The position numbers and the translations under genes are program-made. From contig NZ_JBBOYD010000001.1 of NCBI RefSeq assembly GCF_038007965.1, forward strand, positions 2,706,501 to 2,770,500: 64,000 nt of DNA, read 5' to 3'. A model generated the notes under the pieces. The model made no database searches. It was not told the origin of the DNA and saw nothing but the letters and a program-made list of their open reading frames with translations. This document shows, piece by piece, positions 34,802-45,162 of this stretch (position 1 is the first letter of the stretch; the number at the start of each line of letters is the position of its first letter). The DNA is from Niallia sp. FSL W8-0635 (lineage in GTDB: Bacteria; Bacillota; Bacilli; Bacillales; Cytobacillaceae).

Positions 34802-35773
34802 CTAAATCCATTTATTTTCCTGATAAATAAGCTTATGTAATTGTTGCTGTTTTTTCTTATACCAATCTGTAAGAAGAAAAGGTTCACTATGTTCCTCCAT
34901 TACTCTCCAGCTTTTCTTTATTTTCTTTTTATACCAATCGTCTTTCTTCCACACACTGTGATTTACAACCGGATAGACAGATCGCAGTATAGGTGTTGTA
35001 TTGGATAGTTTTGGGTATATATACTTTTCATAATCATGTCTTGAACCTGTGTGTTCTATTTTTCTTGCAAAAAGATAGAAGTCTTGATATAAATTAGGTT
35101 TATATAATAGGCTTGCTAATGTATTTCCTAGCTTAATTCGCTCGTTAAGAGAAGTGAAGTTAGAAACACTGGCACCATAAAGTTCTCCATGCAAGGTTGG
35201 AAATAGGACTGCATTAAAGTGGAGTATATCTTGAAAGAGATAAGGTAGATAATGAAAAACGCTATGCTTAATTCTTCCATTTTTAATTACTGGCTTTTGA
35301 ATAACATTTTGTTCGTTAATTATTAAACTATTCATTAATCTTTGCTTATCTTTGTACTTCCAAAATGCTAACCATTCTTCTTCCATGAAAGAGGAAACCT
35401 GAAAAAATTTTAATAAATGAAACATTGGAGCGTTTATTTTCGTCGAATATTCATAGAGTAATAATTGGGGATATGCATCCTTAAATATTAGCCAATTTGC
35501 TTTCTCATAGGTTAAGTATATTTGCTGCCTTTTTTCTATACTAACTACTAGGGGAAGCCATGCTCCACTTAAGTCACACATATTCCAACCAGCATTACGT
35601 GAGACCTGGCTCGCCAGAAATGCCCATTGGATTTCTTGATTTTTGGTATAATAACAGAGATAGGCTTTAGTTCTGGATATATTGTCTAAGTTGCACTTAT
35701 CGGTAATAAGACTTATTCTATTTATAAGTTTCTCTTCATCTAATGGAGAAAAATATGATTTTTTACCTATCAA
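34802..35773 (-). CDS. yppC: DUF2515 family protein YppC
   Basis: A roughly 323-residue protein of the DUF2515 (YppC) family: NISRTKAYLCYYTKNQEIQW early, VSRNAGWNMCDLSGAWLP, and FNAVLFPTLHGELYG with TGSRHDYEKY later. The family is confined to spore-forming Bacilli and its role is unknown. The start is probably TTG at 35773, six bases after AGAGGTG; the GTG at 35782 falls inside that ribosome site. It is divergent from recU across 90 bases, so both promoters share this spacer. Confidence 0.82.
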   Translation of the reverse strand: MIGKKSYFSPLDEEKLINRISLITDKCNLDNISRTKAYLCYYTKNQEIQWAFLASQVSRNAGWNMCDLSGAWLPLVVSIEKRQQIYLTYEKANWLIFKDAYPQLLLYEYSTKINAPMFHLLKFFQVSSFMEEEWLAFWKYKDKQRLMNSLIINEQNVIQKPVIKNGRIKHSVFHYLPYLFQDILHFNAVLFPTLHGELYGASVSNFTSLNERIKLGNTLASLLYKPNLYQDFYLFARKIEHTGSRHDYEKYIYPKLSNTTPILRSVYPVVNHSVWKKDDWYKKKIKKSWRVMEEHSEPFLLTDWYKKKQQQLHKLIYQENKWI

Positions 35774-35862
35774 AATGTTCACCTCTTATGAACGCTTTAT
35801 GGTATTATTGTTTGTTGATTGCAATAAGTTATACTTTAAAAGAATCTTTGTGAGGTGAAAAA

Positions 35863-36468
35863 ATGAAGATTCATTATCCAAATGGAAAGAGATATACTCC
35901 AGAAAAAAATGTAAAGACAAAGCCGCTGAAGAAAGTTAGTTATAGTAACCGGGGTATGACTCTAGAGGATGATCTGAATGAAACAAATAAATATTATTTA
36001 GAATTTGGTAAGGCCGTAATACATAAGAAGCCGACACCCGTTCAAATCGTTCAAGTCGATTATCCGAAAAGAAGTGCTGCAGTCATTAAAGAAGCCTATT
36101 TTAAACAAGCTTCTACAACAGACTATAACGGTGTTTATAAAGGGAAATATATTGATTTTGAAGCGAAAGAAACGAAGCATACTACTTCTTTTCCGCTAAA
36201 TAACTTCCATGAACACCAAATCAAACATATGCGGATGGTATGTGAACAACAAGGAATTTGCTTTGTCATTATCTCCTTCTCTGAAACAAATGAAATATTC
36301 TATCTAGATGCAGAAAAACTCTTTATGTTTTGGGAAAGAATGATAAATGGCGGAAGAAAATCGATTACGAAACAAGAATTAGCTATAAATGGGCATTCTA
36401 TTAACTTAGGCTATCACCCACGAATTGACTATATTCAAGTAATCGATAGGATTTATAAGTTCAACTAA
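35863..36468 (+). CDS. recU: Holliday junction resolvase RecU
   Basis: A 201-residue homodimeric Holliday junction resolvase used in recombinational repair and chromosome segregation. The N-terminal basic region ([13 protein letters not shown]) and nuclease core with [58 protein letters not shown] (catalytic Asp/Glu/Lys) and HEHQ-like HQIKHMR are intact; these are quoted in parts. GAGGTGAA lies before the ATG. The next gene ponA begins 35 bases downstream, the conserved recU-ponA operon. Confidence 0.95.
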   Translation: MKIHYPNGKRYTPEKNVKTKPLKKVSYSNRGMTLEDDLNETNKYYLEFGKAVIHKKPTPVQIVQVDYPKRSAAVIKEAYFKQASTTDYNGVYKGKYIDFEAKETKHTTSFPLNNFHEHQIKHMRMVCEQQGICFVIISFSETNEIFYLDAEKLFMFWERMINGGRKSITKQELAINGHSINLGYHPRIDYIQVIDRIYKFN

Positions 36469-36503
36469 TTCCTTTTGTTTTTCAAAGAAAGGTAGGAATA
36501 TTA

Positions 36504-39179
36504 ATGACAGATAAATATCAAACGCGAGAGGAGCGCCGTAAGCAACTCGAAGCCTCCAAGAAAAATGCTCCTAAAAAAGCAAAGAAAAAAAGTGGCATGA
36601 GTTTGTTTAAGCGCGTTCTGCTTATTTTATTAACAATCGGTATTATTGGAATTATTGCAGGTGGAGTAACATTTGCGATCATGGTAAAAGACGCACCAGA
36701 ATTGAATCCAGAGACATTAAAGGATCCAATTTCTTCTACTATTTATGATAAGAATAATGATGAGATCGCTAAAGTAGGTGCTGTAAATCGGGACTATGTA
36801 AATTATGAGGATATACCAGATTTAGTAAAAGATGCATTTATCGCAACAGAAGATTCTCGTTTCTTTAAGCATCATGGAATTGATCCTATTCGCTTAGGCG
36901 GAGCAGTTATTGCAAACTTTAGAGATGGTTTTGGTTCAGAAGGAGCAAGTACCATTACGCAGCAAGTAGTGAAAAACTTTTTCTTTAACCAACCACAAAA
37001 AACATTAAATCGTAAAGCCCAAGAAGCTTGGCTTGCTCTTGAGTTAGAGCGCAAGTACTCAAAAGAAGAAATCTTTGAGATGTATGTGAATAAAATCTTT
37101 ATGTCTGAAAATATGAGTGGCGTCAAGACTGCTGCAAGAGTTTATTTCGATAAAAGCCTAGACGAATTAACTTTACCAGAAGCAGCCCTTCTTGCAGGGA
37201 TGCCACAGGCTCCAAATGCCTATAATCCATTTAATAATCCAGAAAGAGCGGAGAAAAGACGTAACATAGTGTTATCACTAATGCATCAACATGGATATAT
37301 TTCAAAGGCTGAAATGGAAGAAGCCCAAAAGACATCTGTTGAAGATACATTAGTTGCAAAAGAGGATCGCGTGAAAAACGATCTGCCATACGATCCATTT
37401 ATAAAACAAGTTATTGCCGAAATTGAGAAAAAATATCCAGATGTTAATGTATTTACAGATGGGTTAGAAATTTATACTACAATGGATAAAGATGCACAAA
37501 AGTATGTAGAAGAATTAATGTATCAAGGGGAAATTGTCAAATTCCCAAATGAAGATTTCCAAGCTGGTATTACCCTTTTAGATACGAAAACTGGTGGTAT
37601 CTTAGCATTAGGTGGGGATCGTGATCCAGAGGTGAAGCTAGGTACGAACTATGCTACGGATGTACCAAGACAACCAGGATCCACTATTAAGCCAATTTTA
37701 GACTATGGACCAGCTGTTGAATACTTGAAATGGGGAAGTTATCAAACATTAGTAGATGAACCAACAACCTATAATGATGTAAATAAAACACCTATCAATA
37801 ACTTTGATAATCGTTTTCTAGGATCGATGACGATGAGGGAAGCTCTAGCACGTTCTAGAAATATTCCTGCTCTAAAGGCATTCCGAGCTGCAGGTGCAGA
37901 AAATGCTCAAGAATTTGCAGTAAACCTTGGTATACCTTTAGATGATATCCAAGAATCCTATTCAATCGGAGGACTAAGAGATGGGATAACCTCCCTTCAA
38001 CTTGCCGGTGCATATAGTGCTTTTGGAAATGAAGGAGTATATAATGAGCCCCATGCTGTTCGTTCCTTCAAATTAAAAGATGGAACAAAAATTAACATGG
38101 AGCCAAAATCAAAAGTTGTCATGCAAGATTACACTGCTTTTATCATTTCTGATATGTTAAAGACTGTTGTAAGTGGACCTAACGGAACTGGAGCACTTGC
38201 AAATGTACCTGGATTACCGATTGCAGGTAAAACAGGAACAACAAACTATTCGAAAGATGATCGTGAGAAATTTAATATCCCTAACGATGGTCGAGTGCCT
38301 GATGCATGGTTTGCTGGATATACGACCAACTATACCATGGCCGTTTGGACTGGATATAAAGATCGAAAAAATGGTTTATTAGCAAATGGGTATGATCAAA
38401 AAGTCGCTCAGCATATTTTTAAAGCAGTAATGGGCCATATTTCTGAAGATGTAGAGACAGCTGATTTCAAGCAGCCAGATAGCGTCGAAACGATAAAAAT
38501 AGAAAAAGGTACTTATCCAGCCCGATTAGCTAGCTCCTATACACCAAGCAGTCAAATCCTTACGGAATTCGCTGTTAAGGGGAATATTTTGAATGAAGTA
38601 TCTCAGAAATACAATAAACCTGATGCCCCAACTGGCGTCAAAGCAAGTTACAACGAACATAGTGATGAAATTGAATTATCATGGGGATATGGTGATAAAA
38701 AAGGTATTAAGTTTGACGTAGGTGTAAGTGTCGATGGTGGAGCTAGTGAACAATTAACGGTAACTTCGGATACTAGTTTAAAAATCGCAAAACCAACACC
38801 AGGTAGCACGTATACCTTTACCATAATAGCTATTAAAGATGATCAGGAAAGTGACCCAGCATCTGGTAGTATTTCTGTACCAGATATAATCGAAGAGCAA
38901 CCTCCAGGGAATCCAAATGAAACGATAGATGATGAAGAGGAACAAGAGGATTCGGATAATGAAAACTCAGAGGATAATCAGAATGATGAGGACAATGGGG
39001 ACTCTGACAATAATGGTGAAAATAACAACAACGGAAATAATAATGAGAATGGCGAAAACAATGGCACGAACAACGATAACGGAAATAATGGTAACATCAA
39101 TGGTCAAAACAATAATCCAAACTCAAATGATACCAGTCAAAATAGAGAAAGTGGCCGGAATCGAAATGATTCCCCATAA
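36504..39179 (+). CDS. ponA: Class A penicillin-binding protein 1A/1B
   Basis: An 891-residue bifunctional peptidoglycan synthase. A basic cytoplasmic tail (1-35, TREERRKQ), one membrane helix (about 36-60), a glycosyltransferase 51 domain with catalytic Glu116 (ATEDSRFFKHHG), then a transpeptidase domain with Ser393 (STIK), SRN and Lys576 (KTGTTN). A fibronectin type III-like domain (about 705-795) and an Asn/Asp/Glu-rich disordered tail of about 95 residues follow. It builds the side wall and septum; GpsB binds its N-terminal arginines in B. subtilis. It is the second gene of the recU-ponA operon and ends in a strong terminator. Confidence 0.96.
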   Translation: MTDKYQTREERRKQLEASKKNAPKKAKKKSGMSLFKRVLLILLTIGIIGIIAGGVTFAIMVKDAPELNPETLKDPISSTIYDKNNDEIAKVGAVNRDYVNYEDIPDLVKDAFIATEDSRFFKHHGIDPIRLGGAVIANFRDGFGSEGASTITQQVVKNFFFNQPQKTLNRKAQEAWLALELERKYSKEEIFEMYVNKIFMSENMSGVKTAARVYFDKSLDELTLPEAALLAGMPQAPNAYNPFNNPERAEKRRNIVLSLMHQHGYISKAEMEEAQKTSVEDTLVAKEDRVKNDLPYDPFIKQVIAEIEKKYPDVNVFTDGLEIYTTMDKDAQKYVEELMYQGEIVKFPNEDFQAGITLLDTKTGGILALGGDRDPEVKLGTNYATDVPRQPGSTIKPILDYGPAVEYLKWGSYQTLVDEPTTYNDVNKTPINNFDNRFLGSMTMREALARSRNIPALKAFRAAGAENAQEFAVNLGIPLDDIQESYSIGGLRDGITSLQLAGAYSAFGNEGVYNEPHAVRSFKLKDGTKINMEPKSKVVMQDYTAFIISDMLKTVVSGPNGTGALANVPGLPIAGKTGTTNYSKDDREKFNIPNDGRVPDAWFAGYTTNYTMAVWTGYKDRKNGLLANGYDQKVAQHIFKAVMGHISEDVETADFKQPDSVETIKIEKGTYPARLASSYTPSSQILTEFAVKGNILNEVSQKYNKPDAPTGVKASYNEHSDEIELSWGYGDKKGIKFDVGVSVDGGASEQLTVTSDTSLKIAKPTPGSTYTFTIIAIKDDQESDPASGSISVPDIIEEQPPGNPNETIDDEEEQEDSDNENSEDNQNDEDNGDSDNNGENNNNGNNNENGENNGTNNDNGNNGNINGQNNNPNSNDTSQNRESGRNRNDSP

Positions 39180-39191
39180 CTAAATTGATAA

Positions 39192-39234
39192 AAAGAAGAG
39201 GACAATTCCTACGGAAAAGTCCTCTTCTTTTTTC
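39192..39234. terminator. Bidirectional terminator between ponA and ypoC
   Basis: AAAGAAGAGGAC / GTCCTCTTCTTT 12-bp stem with a 15-base loop, then TTTC. It serves the two convergent genes. Confidence 0.88.
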
Positions 39235-39752
39235 TACTCTTTTCGATTTGATTTTATCAATTTTATCGCAAATTGTTTTTCTAACTCTTTAAAGAGCTCA
39301 TCCAATTGTTTATAGGAATGATACCCATTCAATCTTTTTAAAATAAATTGGAGTCGATCCTCTATATTAAACGGCTTAATTTCGAGACTTTTGTCTACCA
39401 ATCCGTCTTTTAACATTACTGGTTTTTCATTTATCCAATATAAGCATTCTAAGAAATATTCCATGCCCAATGTTAATCCATTTTGAAGATTTGGCGTATC
39501 TCTTTGCCTAACAAATTGCTGTAATTCTTCTCTTAGCTGTTTCCACTCCTGTATTACCTTATTGACACAGTCTTTTAAGTTTTCTTTATTCCACGGCTGA
39601 AATGTATTCTTGTTATGATAGTAGTTTGCTTCATGCAAGAATGCCGGTTTTATTATAAAGCTCTCAGTCATTATACAAGGAAACTGCTTTATAACTGGAA
39701 AAGGACCATATAGAAGCTCTAAAGGTGTATTTAGCTGTTCTTTATCCATCAA
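39234..39752 (-). CDS. ypoC: YpoC family protein
   Basis: A 172-residue soluble protein of the YpoC family (TPLELLYGPFPVIKQFP, EYFLECLYWINEKPV, FNIEDRLQFILKRLNGYHS). No catalytic motifs are recognisable and the role is unknown. It overlaps the stop of nth by four bases (ATGA type), so it is translationally coupled to nth as in B. subtilis. That coupling hints at a DNA-related function but does not prove one. Confidence 0.82.
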   Translation of the reverse strand: MMDKEQLNTPLELLYGPFPVIKQFPCIMTESFIIKPAFLHEANYYHNKNTFQPWNKENLKDCVNKVIQEWKQLREELQQFVRQRDTPNLQNGLTLGMEYFLECLYWINEKPVMLKDGLVDKSLEIKPFNIEDRLQFILKRLNGYHSYKQLDELFKELEKQFAIKLIKSNRKE

Positions 39753-40405
39753 ACTACACCTTTAACTTTCATTCTTTTTTTTCCTTCTCGACATAAGGCA
39801 AGAAGCGGACAAGTTTCGCATTGTGGGTTCTGAGCTTTACAATGATATCGTCCAAAAAAGATCATGCGGTGGTGCGTTACAGACCATTCGTCCTTCGGAA
39901 CTTTTTTCATTAACGTTTTTTCTACTTCCAAAACAGAATCTTTCCATCGGCAAATCCCTAATCGCTTACTTACTCTTTCGACATGTGTATCAACAGCAAT
40001 TGCTGGTATATTATAAGCAACTGAAACAACAACATTAGCCGTTTTTCTTCCGACACCTGGCAAATTAATCAATTCATCCCGATCCATTGGTATTTCACCA
40101 TTATATTTTTCTAAAACCATTTGACATAGCTTTTGAATATTTTTTGCCTTATTACGGAAAAGACCGATAGACCGAATATCATTCTGCAATTCTTCTAATG
40201 ATACACTTAAGTAGTCTTCAGGGGTTTTATACTTTTGAAATAAGCCTTTTGTCACCTTATTAACAAGTGCATCGGTACATTGTGCAGATAGAGAAACAGC
40301 TATAACTAATTCAAATGGATTAGAATGAACTAATTCACAATGTGCCTCTGGAAACATTTCTCCCATTGTATCTAGACAATATCTAATTTCATCTTTTTTT
40401 AACAT
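39749..40405 (-). CDS. nth: Endonuclease III
   Basis: A 218-residue DNA glycosylase/AP lyase that removes oxidised pyrimidines. The helix-hairpin-helix and catalytic lysine are in LPGVGRKTANVV (Lys about 120), the catalytic aspartate in AVDTHVERVSKRLG (about 138). The C-terminal 4Fe-4S loop is CKAQNPQCETCPLLALC (C-x6-C-x2-C-x5-C). The ATG at 40405 lies five bases after GGAGG; a TTG at 40417 overlaps that site. It is coupled to ypoC downstream, and dnaD lies upstream on the same strand, 220 bases away. Confidence 0.95.
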   Translation of the reverse strand: MLKKDEIRYCLDTMGEMFPEAHCELVHSNPFELVIAVSLSAQCTDALVNKVTKGLFQKYKTPEDYLSVSLEELQNDIRSIGLFRNKAKNIQKLCQMVLEKYNGEIPMDRDELINLPGVGRKTANVVVSVAYNIPAIAVDTHVERVSKRLGICRWKDSVLEVEKTLMKKVPKDEWSVTHHRMIFFGRYHCKAQNPQCETCPLLALCREGKKRMKVKGVV

Positions 40406-40625
40406 GTAATCCTCCAAAATGAATAAACTATCTAATCTATAAAAAAAAGGGTCATCTTAAGAATAAAATGGACATTCCTTCCTAATCTGAACCATTATAT
40501 TCTTATGACAATCCAAGCTTTGTGAATTTATTACATATCAATAACTTTAAATAAAGTAGTTGATAACACTAGACTGAAACTTGATTACTAACAGATAATG
40601 TAGAATTACTCATCTATTTTGTACT

Positions 40626-41336
40626 TTATTGATCCAACCAATTATAAAACGGCACTGCTTTCTTGTTGGTTGTTTCTTCTCTCTGCTCCACTTTGTATGC
40701 AGTATTCTGATGTTGTCTAAACTTTTTCCCATGACTTTTTGCTTGTTCGATCGTCTTTATTCCATTCTTCTTCCATTCAAACAAAATTCGATCTATATAA
40801 CGAAAATTTAATTTACCTGAAATAACTGCTTCTCTCAATGCCGCTTTAATAATAACTATTTCATGCTGATCGTCATCGACCCACATATTGAGCGTTTCTA
40901 TTTCAAACGGAGATAATGGTCGTCCAAATTCACGTTCAAAGCAAGTATATAAATCAGTTTCTTCTTTTTCGCTTAAAGCTTCTTCTTCTTTTTTATTATT
41001 TAATAAAAATTGCTCGATTAATTTATTCCAAAGTGGCTCTAAAGAATATCGCTCAAACCGAATTCCTGTATCACTATTACCTTCTATTATTTCAATAAAT
41101 CCTTTTCTAATTAACTGGCTCAATATTTCACGACAATCCATTATATCTAAAGTCATTTGAGCAGCAATTTCTGTAGGGGTTGGAAAGTCATTACCTTTTT
41201 CTAAATAGTAATGTACCTGCAGTAGAAGAACTAATTCTTTTTCATTTAATTTTAAATGTTTGTAATGTGTTAGAAGTGTGGATGGTATATTTATATTGCC
41301 TTCTTGCAACCATTTTAATAAAATTGTTTGATTCAT
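40626..41336 (-). CDS. dnaD: DNA replication initiation protein DnaD
   Basis: A 236-residue primosomal protein acting with DnaA, DnaB and DnaI at oriC and at restart sites. The N-terminal winged-helix domain (about 1-95, LKLNEKELVLLLQVHYYLEKG, PTPTEIAAQM) scaffolds oligomers, and the C-terminal DnaD/DnaB domain (about 125-205) has FEREFGRPLSPFEIETLNMW and the YIDRILFEWKKNGI motif for DNA contact. The ATG at 41336 follows AGAGGTG; the longer frame from 41408 adds 24 unrelated residues. Neighbours asnS and nth are as in B. subtilis. Confidence 0.93.
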   Translation of the reverse strand: MNQTILLKWLQEGNINIPSTLLTHYKHLKLNEKELVLLLQVHYYLEKGNDFPTPTEIAAQMTLDIMDCREILSQLIRKGFIEIIEGNSDTGIRFERYSLEPLWNKLIEQFLLNNKKEEEALSEKEETDLYTCFEREFGRPLSPFEIETLNMWVDDDQHEIVIIKAALREAVISGKLNFRYIDRILFEWKKNGIKTIEQAKSHGKKFRQHQNTAYKVEQREETTNKKAVPFYNWLDQ

Positions 41337-41420
41337 AAGGACACCTCTAATCAAGTATATCATGTTGGCCATAAGCATGAAATAATGAAAATCAACCAAA
41401 GCTAGCAATAGTTAACAAAT

Positions 41421-41560
41421 GGCTGTTTTCAAAAGTTTGTTGTATAACCCACAGACTGAATACCCTCTTCCTTTCCATCGAGCGAGCGCCGAGAAGCTTC
41501 GTCCTTCGTCGATCCCGCGCAGGGGTTCTCGAACTTTTTCACAGCTCTACGTGTATGAAG
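41421..41560. mobile_element. MITE-like element, decayed copy
   Basis: Left end GGCTGTTTTCAAAAGTTTGT matches the terminal repeat. The inner arms CAGACTGAATACC and GTGTATGAAGACTG and a core with CATCGAGCGAGCG are recognisable but diverged from the intact copy. The right terminal repeat cannot be identified with confidence and may extend to about 41610. No target duplication is evident. Confidence 0.55.
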
Positions 41561-41613
41561 ACTGCACCATATTCCTAACAAAAAGAAGAAGGGAGAAAAT
41601 TAGGACTGTTCCC

Positions 41614-41655
41614 AAGGTGAAACCTCACATGAAATATTGACATGAGGTTAACCTT
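41614..41655. repeat. Inverted repeat downstream of asnS
   Basis: AAGGTGAAACCTCACATG (41614-41631) and CATGAGGTTAACCTT (41641-41655) form a 14-15 bp stem with small bulges. It lies 36 bases after the asnS stop. No U-run follows leftwards, so it may stabilise the asnS 3' end instead of terminating. Confidence 0.55.
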
Positions 41656-41691
41656 AGACAAACTTCCCCTATTTTCTACCCTACTTATTAA

Positions 41692-42987
41692 TCAAGGATA
41701 TAGACGATTTAATAATCTTGGGAATGGAATTGTTTCACGAACATGCTCTACTCCTGTAATCCAAGCTACTGTTCTTTCTAATCCAAGACCAAAACCAGAA
41801 TGTGGAACTGATCCATATTGTCTTAACTCTAAATACCATTTATATGTTTCTGGATCTAATTGATGTTCTTCTACACGCTTACTTAAAAGATCCATATCAT
41901 GAATACGCTCAGATCCTCCAATAATTTCTCCATAGCCTTCTGGCGCAATTAAATCTGCACAAAGAACTACATCTTCTCTTTCTGGATGTGGTTGCATATA
42001 GAAAGGCTTAATTTTTGTTGGATAATGGGTAATAAACACAGGTTTATCAAAACTTTCAGCGATTGCTGTTTCATGTGGAGAACCAAAGTCATCTCCCCAC
42101 TCAATATCATCAAAACCTTTTTCATGTAAGAAGGTTATTGCGTCATCATAACTAATTCTTGGGAATGGAGCTGTAATCTTTTCTAATTTAGAAACATCTC
42201 TTCCAAGTGTTTTAAGCTCTAGCTGACAGTTTTTCAAGACGGATTGCACAACATAGGATACGTATTGTTCTTGCACCTCTAAATTTTCTTCAAACTCCAC
42301 GAACGCCATCTCAGGCTCAATCATCCAAAACTCAATTAAATGACGTCTTGTTTTTGATTTTTCAGCACGGAATGTTGGTCCAAAGGAGAATACCTTTCCT
42401 AATGCCATCGCTGCAGCTTCCATATAAAGTTGTCCGCTTTGTGATAGATACGCATCTTCATCAAAGTATTTTGTAGCAAATAGTTCGGTAGTGCCTTCTG
42501 GAGCACTCCCTGTTAAAATCGGTGGATCTACCTTTGAAAATCCGTTTTCATTGAAAAATTCATAGGTAGCACGAATAATTTCATTTCTTACTTTCATCAC
42601 TGCATGCTGACGTTTTGAACGTAACCATAAGTGGCGATTATCCATTAAGAATTCTGTTCCATGTTCTTTTGGCGTAATCGGATAATCCGTGGAAGCATGA
42701 ATCAATTCTACATTTGATACAAGTAATTCATATCCAAATGGAGAACGTTCATCCTTTTGAACTGTACCAGTAACATATACAGACGATTCCTGTGTAATTG
42801 CTTTCGCTGTTTGAAATACTTCTTCTTCTACATCACTTTTAACAATTACTCCTTGTACAAATCCTGATCCATCACGAAGCTGTAAAAAGGCAATTTTTCC
42901 ACTAGAGCGCTTGTTGGCAATCCACGCACCAACTTTAACCTCTTTATCAACATATTTGGGTAACTCGGCAATAGTTGCTTTAATCAC
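41692..42987 (-). CDS. asnS: Asparaginyl-tRNA synthetase
   Basis: A class IIb aminoacyl-tRNA synthetase of about 431 residues that charges tRNA-Asn. The N-terminal OB-fold anticodon-binding domain ([20 protein letters not shown]) precedes the catalytic domain, with [13 protein letters not shown], motif 2 region [19 protein letters not shown] and motif 3 [13 protein letters not shown]. The start is GTG at 42987, with GGAGGAG six bases upstream, giving the B. subtilis length; the frame from 43053 adds 22 hydrophobic residues without support. No T-box was seen in the leader. Confidence 0.95.
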   Translation of the reverse strand: MIKATIAELPKYVDKEVKVGAWIANKRSSGKIAFLQLRDGSGFVQGVIVKSDVEEEVFQTAKAITQESSVYVTGTVQKDERSPFGYELLVSNVELIHASTDYPITPKEHGTEFLMDNRHLWLRSKRQHAVMKVRNEIIRATYEFFNENGFSKVDPPILTGSAPEGTTELFATKYFDEDAYLSQSGQLYMEAAAMALGKVFSFGPTFRAEKSKTRRHLIEFWMIEPEMAFVEFEENLEVQEQYVSYVVQSVLKNCQLELKTLGRDVSKLEKITAPFPRISYDDAITFLHEKGFDDIEWGDDFGSPHETAIAESFDKPVFITHYPTKIKPFYMQPHPEREDVVLCADLIAPEGYGEIIGGSERIHDMDLLSKRVEEHQLDPETYKWYLELRQYGSVPHSGFGLGLERTVAWITGVEHVRETIPFPRLLNRLYP

Positions 42988-43314
42988 AATTAACTCCTCC
43001 AAAAACAAATAAATATATGTACTTAAATAGAGACTGCGGTATTCTTCACACATGAAGTATATTAATTAAACCGCTTCTTCCTACCGATATAGACGACATA
43101 GTAGAAATGGTACTAGTTAAGAAAAAAATATTCTACCAAAACATTATACCTTTACATCTTAAGACAATCAACACTATCGATCATTCTATAGTCAACTATC
43201 TTGTGTTCTAATGCTTTAAGTAAAATTGCTATCGTTCAAAAACAAGAAAGAAAAAGAGAGAATGCCAAAAAGATAGATTATCCTTGTTGACATACTCTTC
43301 TATAAGAACACATC
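42988..43314. other. Spacer between aspB and asnS
   Basis: About 330 AT-rich bases. It should contain the asnS promoter and the aspB 3' end. I looked for T-box features (the conserved TGG-containing T-box sequence and a following terminator) and for strong hairpins and saw none. Confidence 0.5.
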
Positions 43315-44514
43315 TTATTTGTTAACGACCATTTTCTTTTCCACGAACTGTCCAATTCTAGTTACAGCATCTTCTAGCTTTTCAAGCGATGTTGCATAAG
43401 ATAGACGAATATAGCTGTCTGCTCCAAATCCGGAACCTGGTACAACAGCTACTAATGCTTCTTCTAACAATCCATTAGCAAAGTCATCTACTGAATTATA
43501 TCCTGTTAATTCTACAGCCTTTTGTACATTTGGAAAAAGATAAAATGCCCCTTTAGGCTTTAAACAAGAAAAACCAGGAATTTCATTTAATTTTTCATGA
43601 ATGATATCTAATCGCTTATTAAATGCTTGGCGCATTTCTTCTACCGAATCTTGAGGACCGGAATATGCCTCAATCGTCGCATACTGTGATGGCGTTGTTG
43701 GATTGGAAGTACTATGACTTGCAAGATTTGTCATCGCCGTTATTATTTCTTTCGAACCCGCAGCATATCCAATTCTCCAGCCAGTCATAGAGTGAGATTT
43801 TGATACACCATTTATAATAATTGTCGCTTCTTTAAGGGCAGGCGATAATGAAGCAATCGAAACATGCTGACTATCTCCGTAAACTAATTTTTCATAAATT
43901 TCATCTGAAATAATTAAGATATTATGTTCTAAGCAAATGTCACCTATTGCCTGTAATTCTTCTTGCGTATAAATCATTCCTGTTGGATTGCTTGGGGAAT
44001 TGATAATGACTGCTTTCGTTTTGGAAGTTATTGCACCTTTTAATTGTTCTGGAGTAATTTTAAATTCATTCGATTCAAAACCTTCTACAAAAACAGGCTC
44101 TCCTTCTGCAAGCTTCACTTGTTCTGGATAACTGACCCAATATGGAGTAGGAATAATTACTTCGTCCCCTTTATCCAAAATAACCTGGAATAAAGTATAT
44201 AACCCATGTTTCGCACCATTAGTGACGATAATTTGATTTGTTTCATAATCTAAGTGCTGATCTTTCTTTAATTTCGCTGCTATTTCTTTTTTCAGTGTTA
44301 GTAATCCGGAAGCAGGTGTGTATTTTGTGTGTCCTTCATTCATGCTCTTGACAGCAGCGTCAATTATATTTTGAGGAGTGTTAAAATCAGGCTCTCCTGC
44401 TCCTAAACCAATCACATCATGGCCAGCTGCTCTTAATTCAGCAGCTTTTGCAGTAATGGCAAGCGTTGTGGATGGTGTTAATGCGTTAACTCTTTGTGCT
44501 AATTGAATTTCCAT
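43315..44514 (-). CDS. aspB: Pyridoxal-phosphate aminotransferase (aspartate type)
   Basis: A 399-residue fold-type I aminotransferase of the AspB class, interconverting aspartate and oxaloacetate with 2-oxoglutarate/glutamate. Landmarks are GAGEPDFNTP, the NSPSNPTG loop that binds the cofactor, SDEIYEKLVYG and the Schiff-base lysine in VSKSHSMTGWRIGY. GGAGTGG precedes the ATG. It lies 22 bases after ypmB on the same strand and upstream of asnS. In Bacilli this enzyme feeds aspartate and asparagine synthesis, which fits its place beside asnS. Confidence 0.93.
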   Translation of the reverse strand: MEIQLAQRVNALTPSTTLAITAKAAELRAAGHDVIGLGAGEPDFNTPQNIIDAAVKSMNEGHTKYTPASGLLTLKKEIAAKLKKDQHLDYETNQIIVTNGAKHGLYTLFQVILDKGDEVIIPTPYWVSYPEQVKLAEGEPVFVEGFESNEFKITPEQLKGAITSKTKAVIINSPSNPTGMIYTQEELQAIGDICLEHNILIISDEIYEKLVYGDSQHVSIASLSPALKEATIIINGVSKSHSMTGWRIGYAAGSKEIITAMTNLASHSTSNPTTPSQYATIEAYSGPQDSVEEMRQAFNKRLDIIHEKLNEIPGFSCLKPKGAFYLFPNVQKAVELTGYNSVDDFANGLLEEALVAVVPGSGFGADSYIRLSYATSLEKLEDAVTRIGQFVEKKMVVNK

Positions 44515-44536
44515 TTCTATTTACCACTCCTATCGG

Positions 44537-45022
44537 TTAATAATTTTCAATTGTTAACAGGATTTCTCCTGTTTCAAAATCTATCCAATGGTAGTTTAAA
44601 GAATCCTTATCTGTATGAGAATAAATCTCCCAGACAGGTAATCCATCATACATTCCTAGTCTGACAGCATTAATTTTCTCTGGTGATTGCTTCGATAATA
44701 ATATATTAAGCGCTTCTTGTTTGGTCAGCCCATCTTTTTTCGTTCTTTGCGTAACTTGATGGTTATCTTCATTTATCCAAACAATAATATCTTCATTATT
44801 ATCATTTTTTCCTTCTAAAATATAATAGGATTCCTTCCCATTATATAATTGAAAGCTGTCCATTTTTTTCATTTCCGTTTCTTTCTTAGCGATTGTTTCT
44901 GCTATCTCTCTTGCAGATTTAACAGGCTTCATAGCTTGTACATATGCATTAATACTTACACCTAATCCAATAAGAAAAACAACAATAATAATCCAAATCC
45001 ATTTTTTCATCCTTAACATCAC
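44537..45022 (-). CDS. ypmB: YpmB, membrane-anchored PepSY-like protein
   Basis: A 161-residue protein with an N-terminal anchor (KKWIWIIIVVFLIGLGVSI) and an extracytoplasmic part with two PepSY-like segments (TKQEALNILLSKQSPEKINA and YHWIDFETGEILLTIENY). Family function is unknown; such domains are often inhibitory or chaperone-like. The frame starts with GTG; ATG at residues 2 and 5 are alternatives. It is the first gene of a ypmB-aspB unit. The B. subtilis ypmA found beside it was not seen here. Confidence 0.82.
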   Translation of the reverse strand: MMLRMKKWIWIIIVVFLIGLGVSINAYVQAMKPVKSAREIAETIAKKETEMKKMDSFQLYNGKESYYILEGKNDNNEDIIVWINEDNHQVTQRTKKDGLTKQEALNILLSKQSPEKINAVRLGMYDGLPVWEIYSHTDKDSLNYHWIDFETGEILLTIENY

Positions 45023-45162
45023 TTCTTTAAAACAATATTTTGTACATACGTTATTATAACAGTATTTATAAATAGAAAGAAATTATTTTATATAATAATT
45101 CGTTGTTTTTTGTCGAGCTATCAACACTAATTTAAACTTTTCCTCAGGCAATCAAAAAAACG

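Noticed and set aside
38905..39176. Overlapping plus-strand frame in the ponA 3' region
   Set aside because: It is the out-of-frame reading of the Asn/Asp/Glu-rich low-complexity tail of PBP1.
42988..43310. T-box leader before asnS
   Set aside because: No T-box core sequence, specifier stem or antiterminator/terminator pair could be found.
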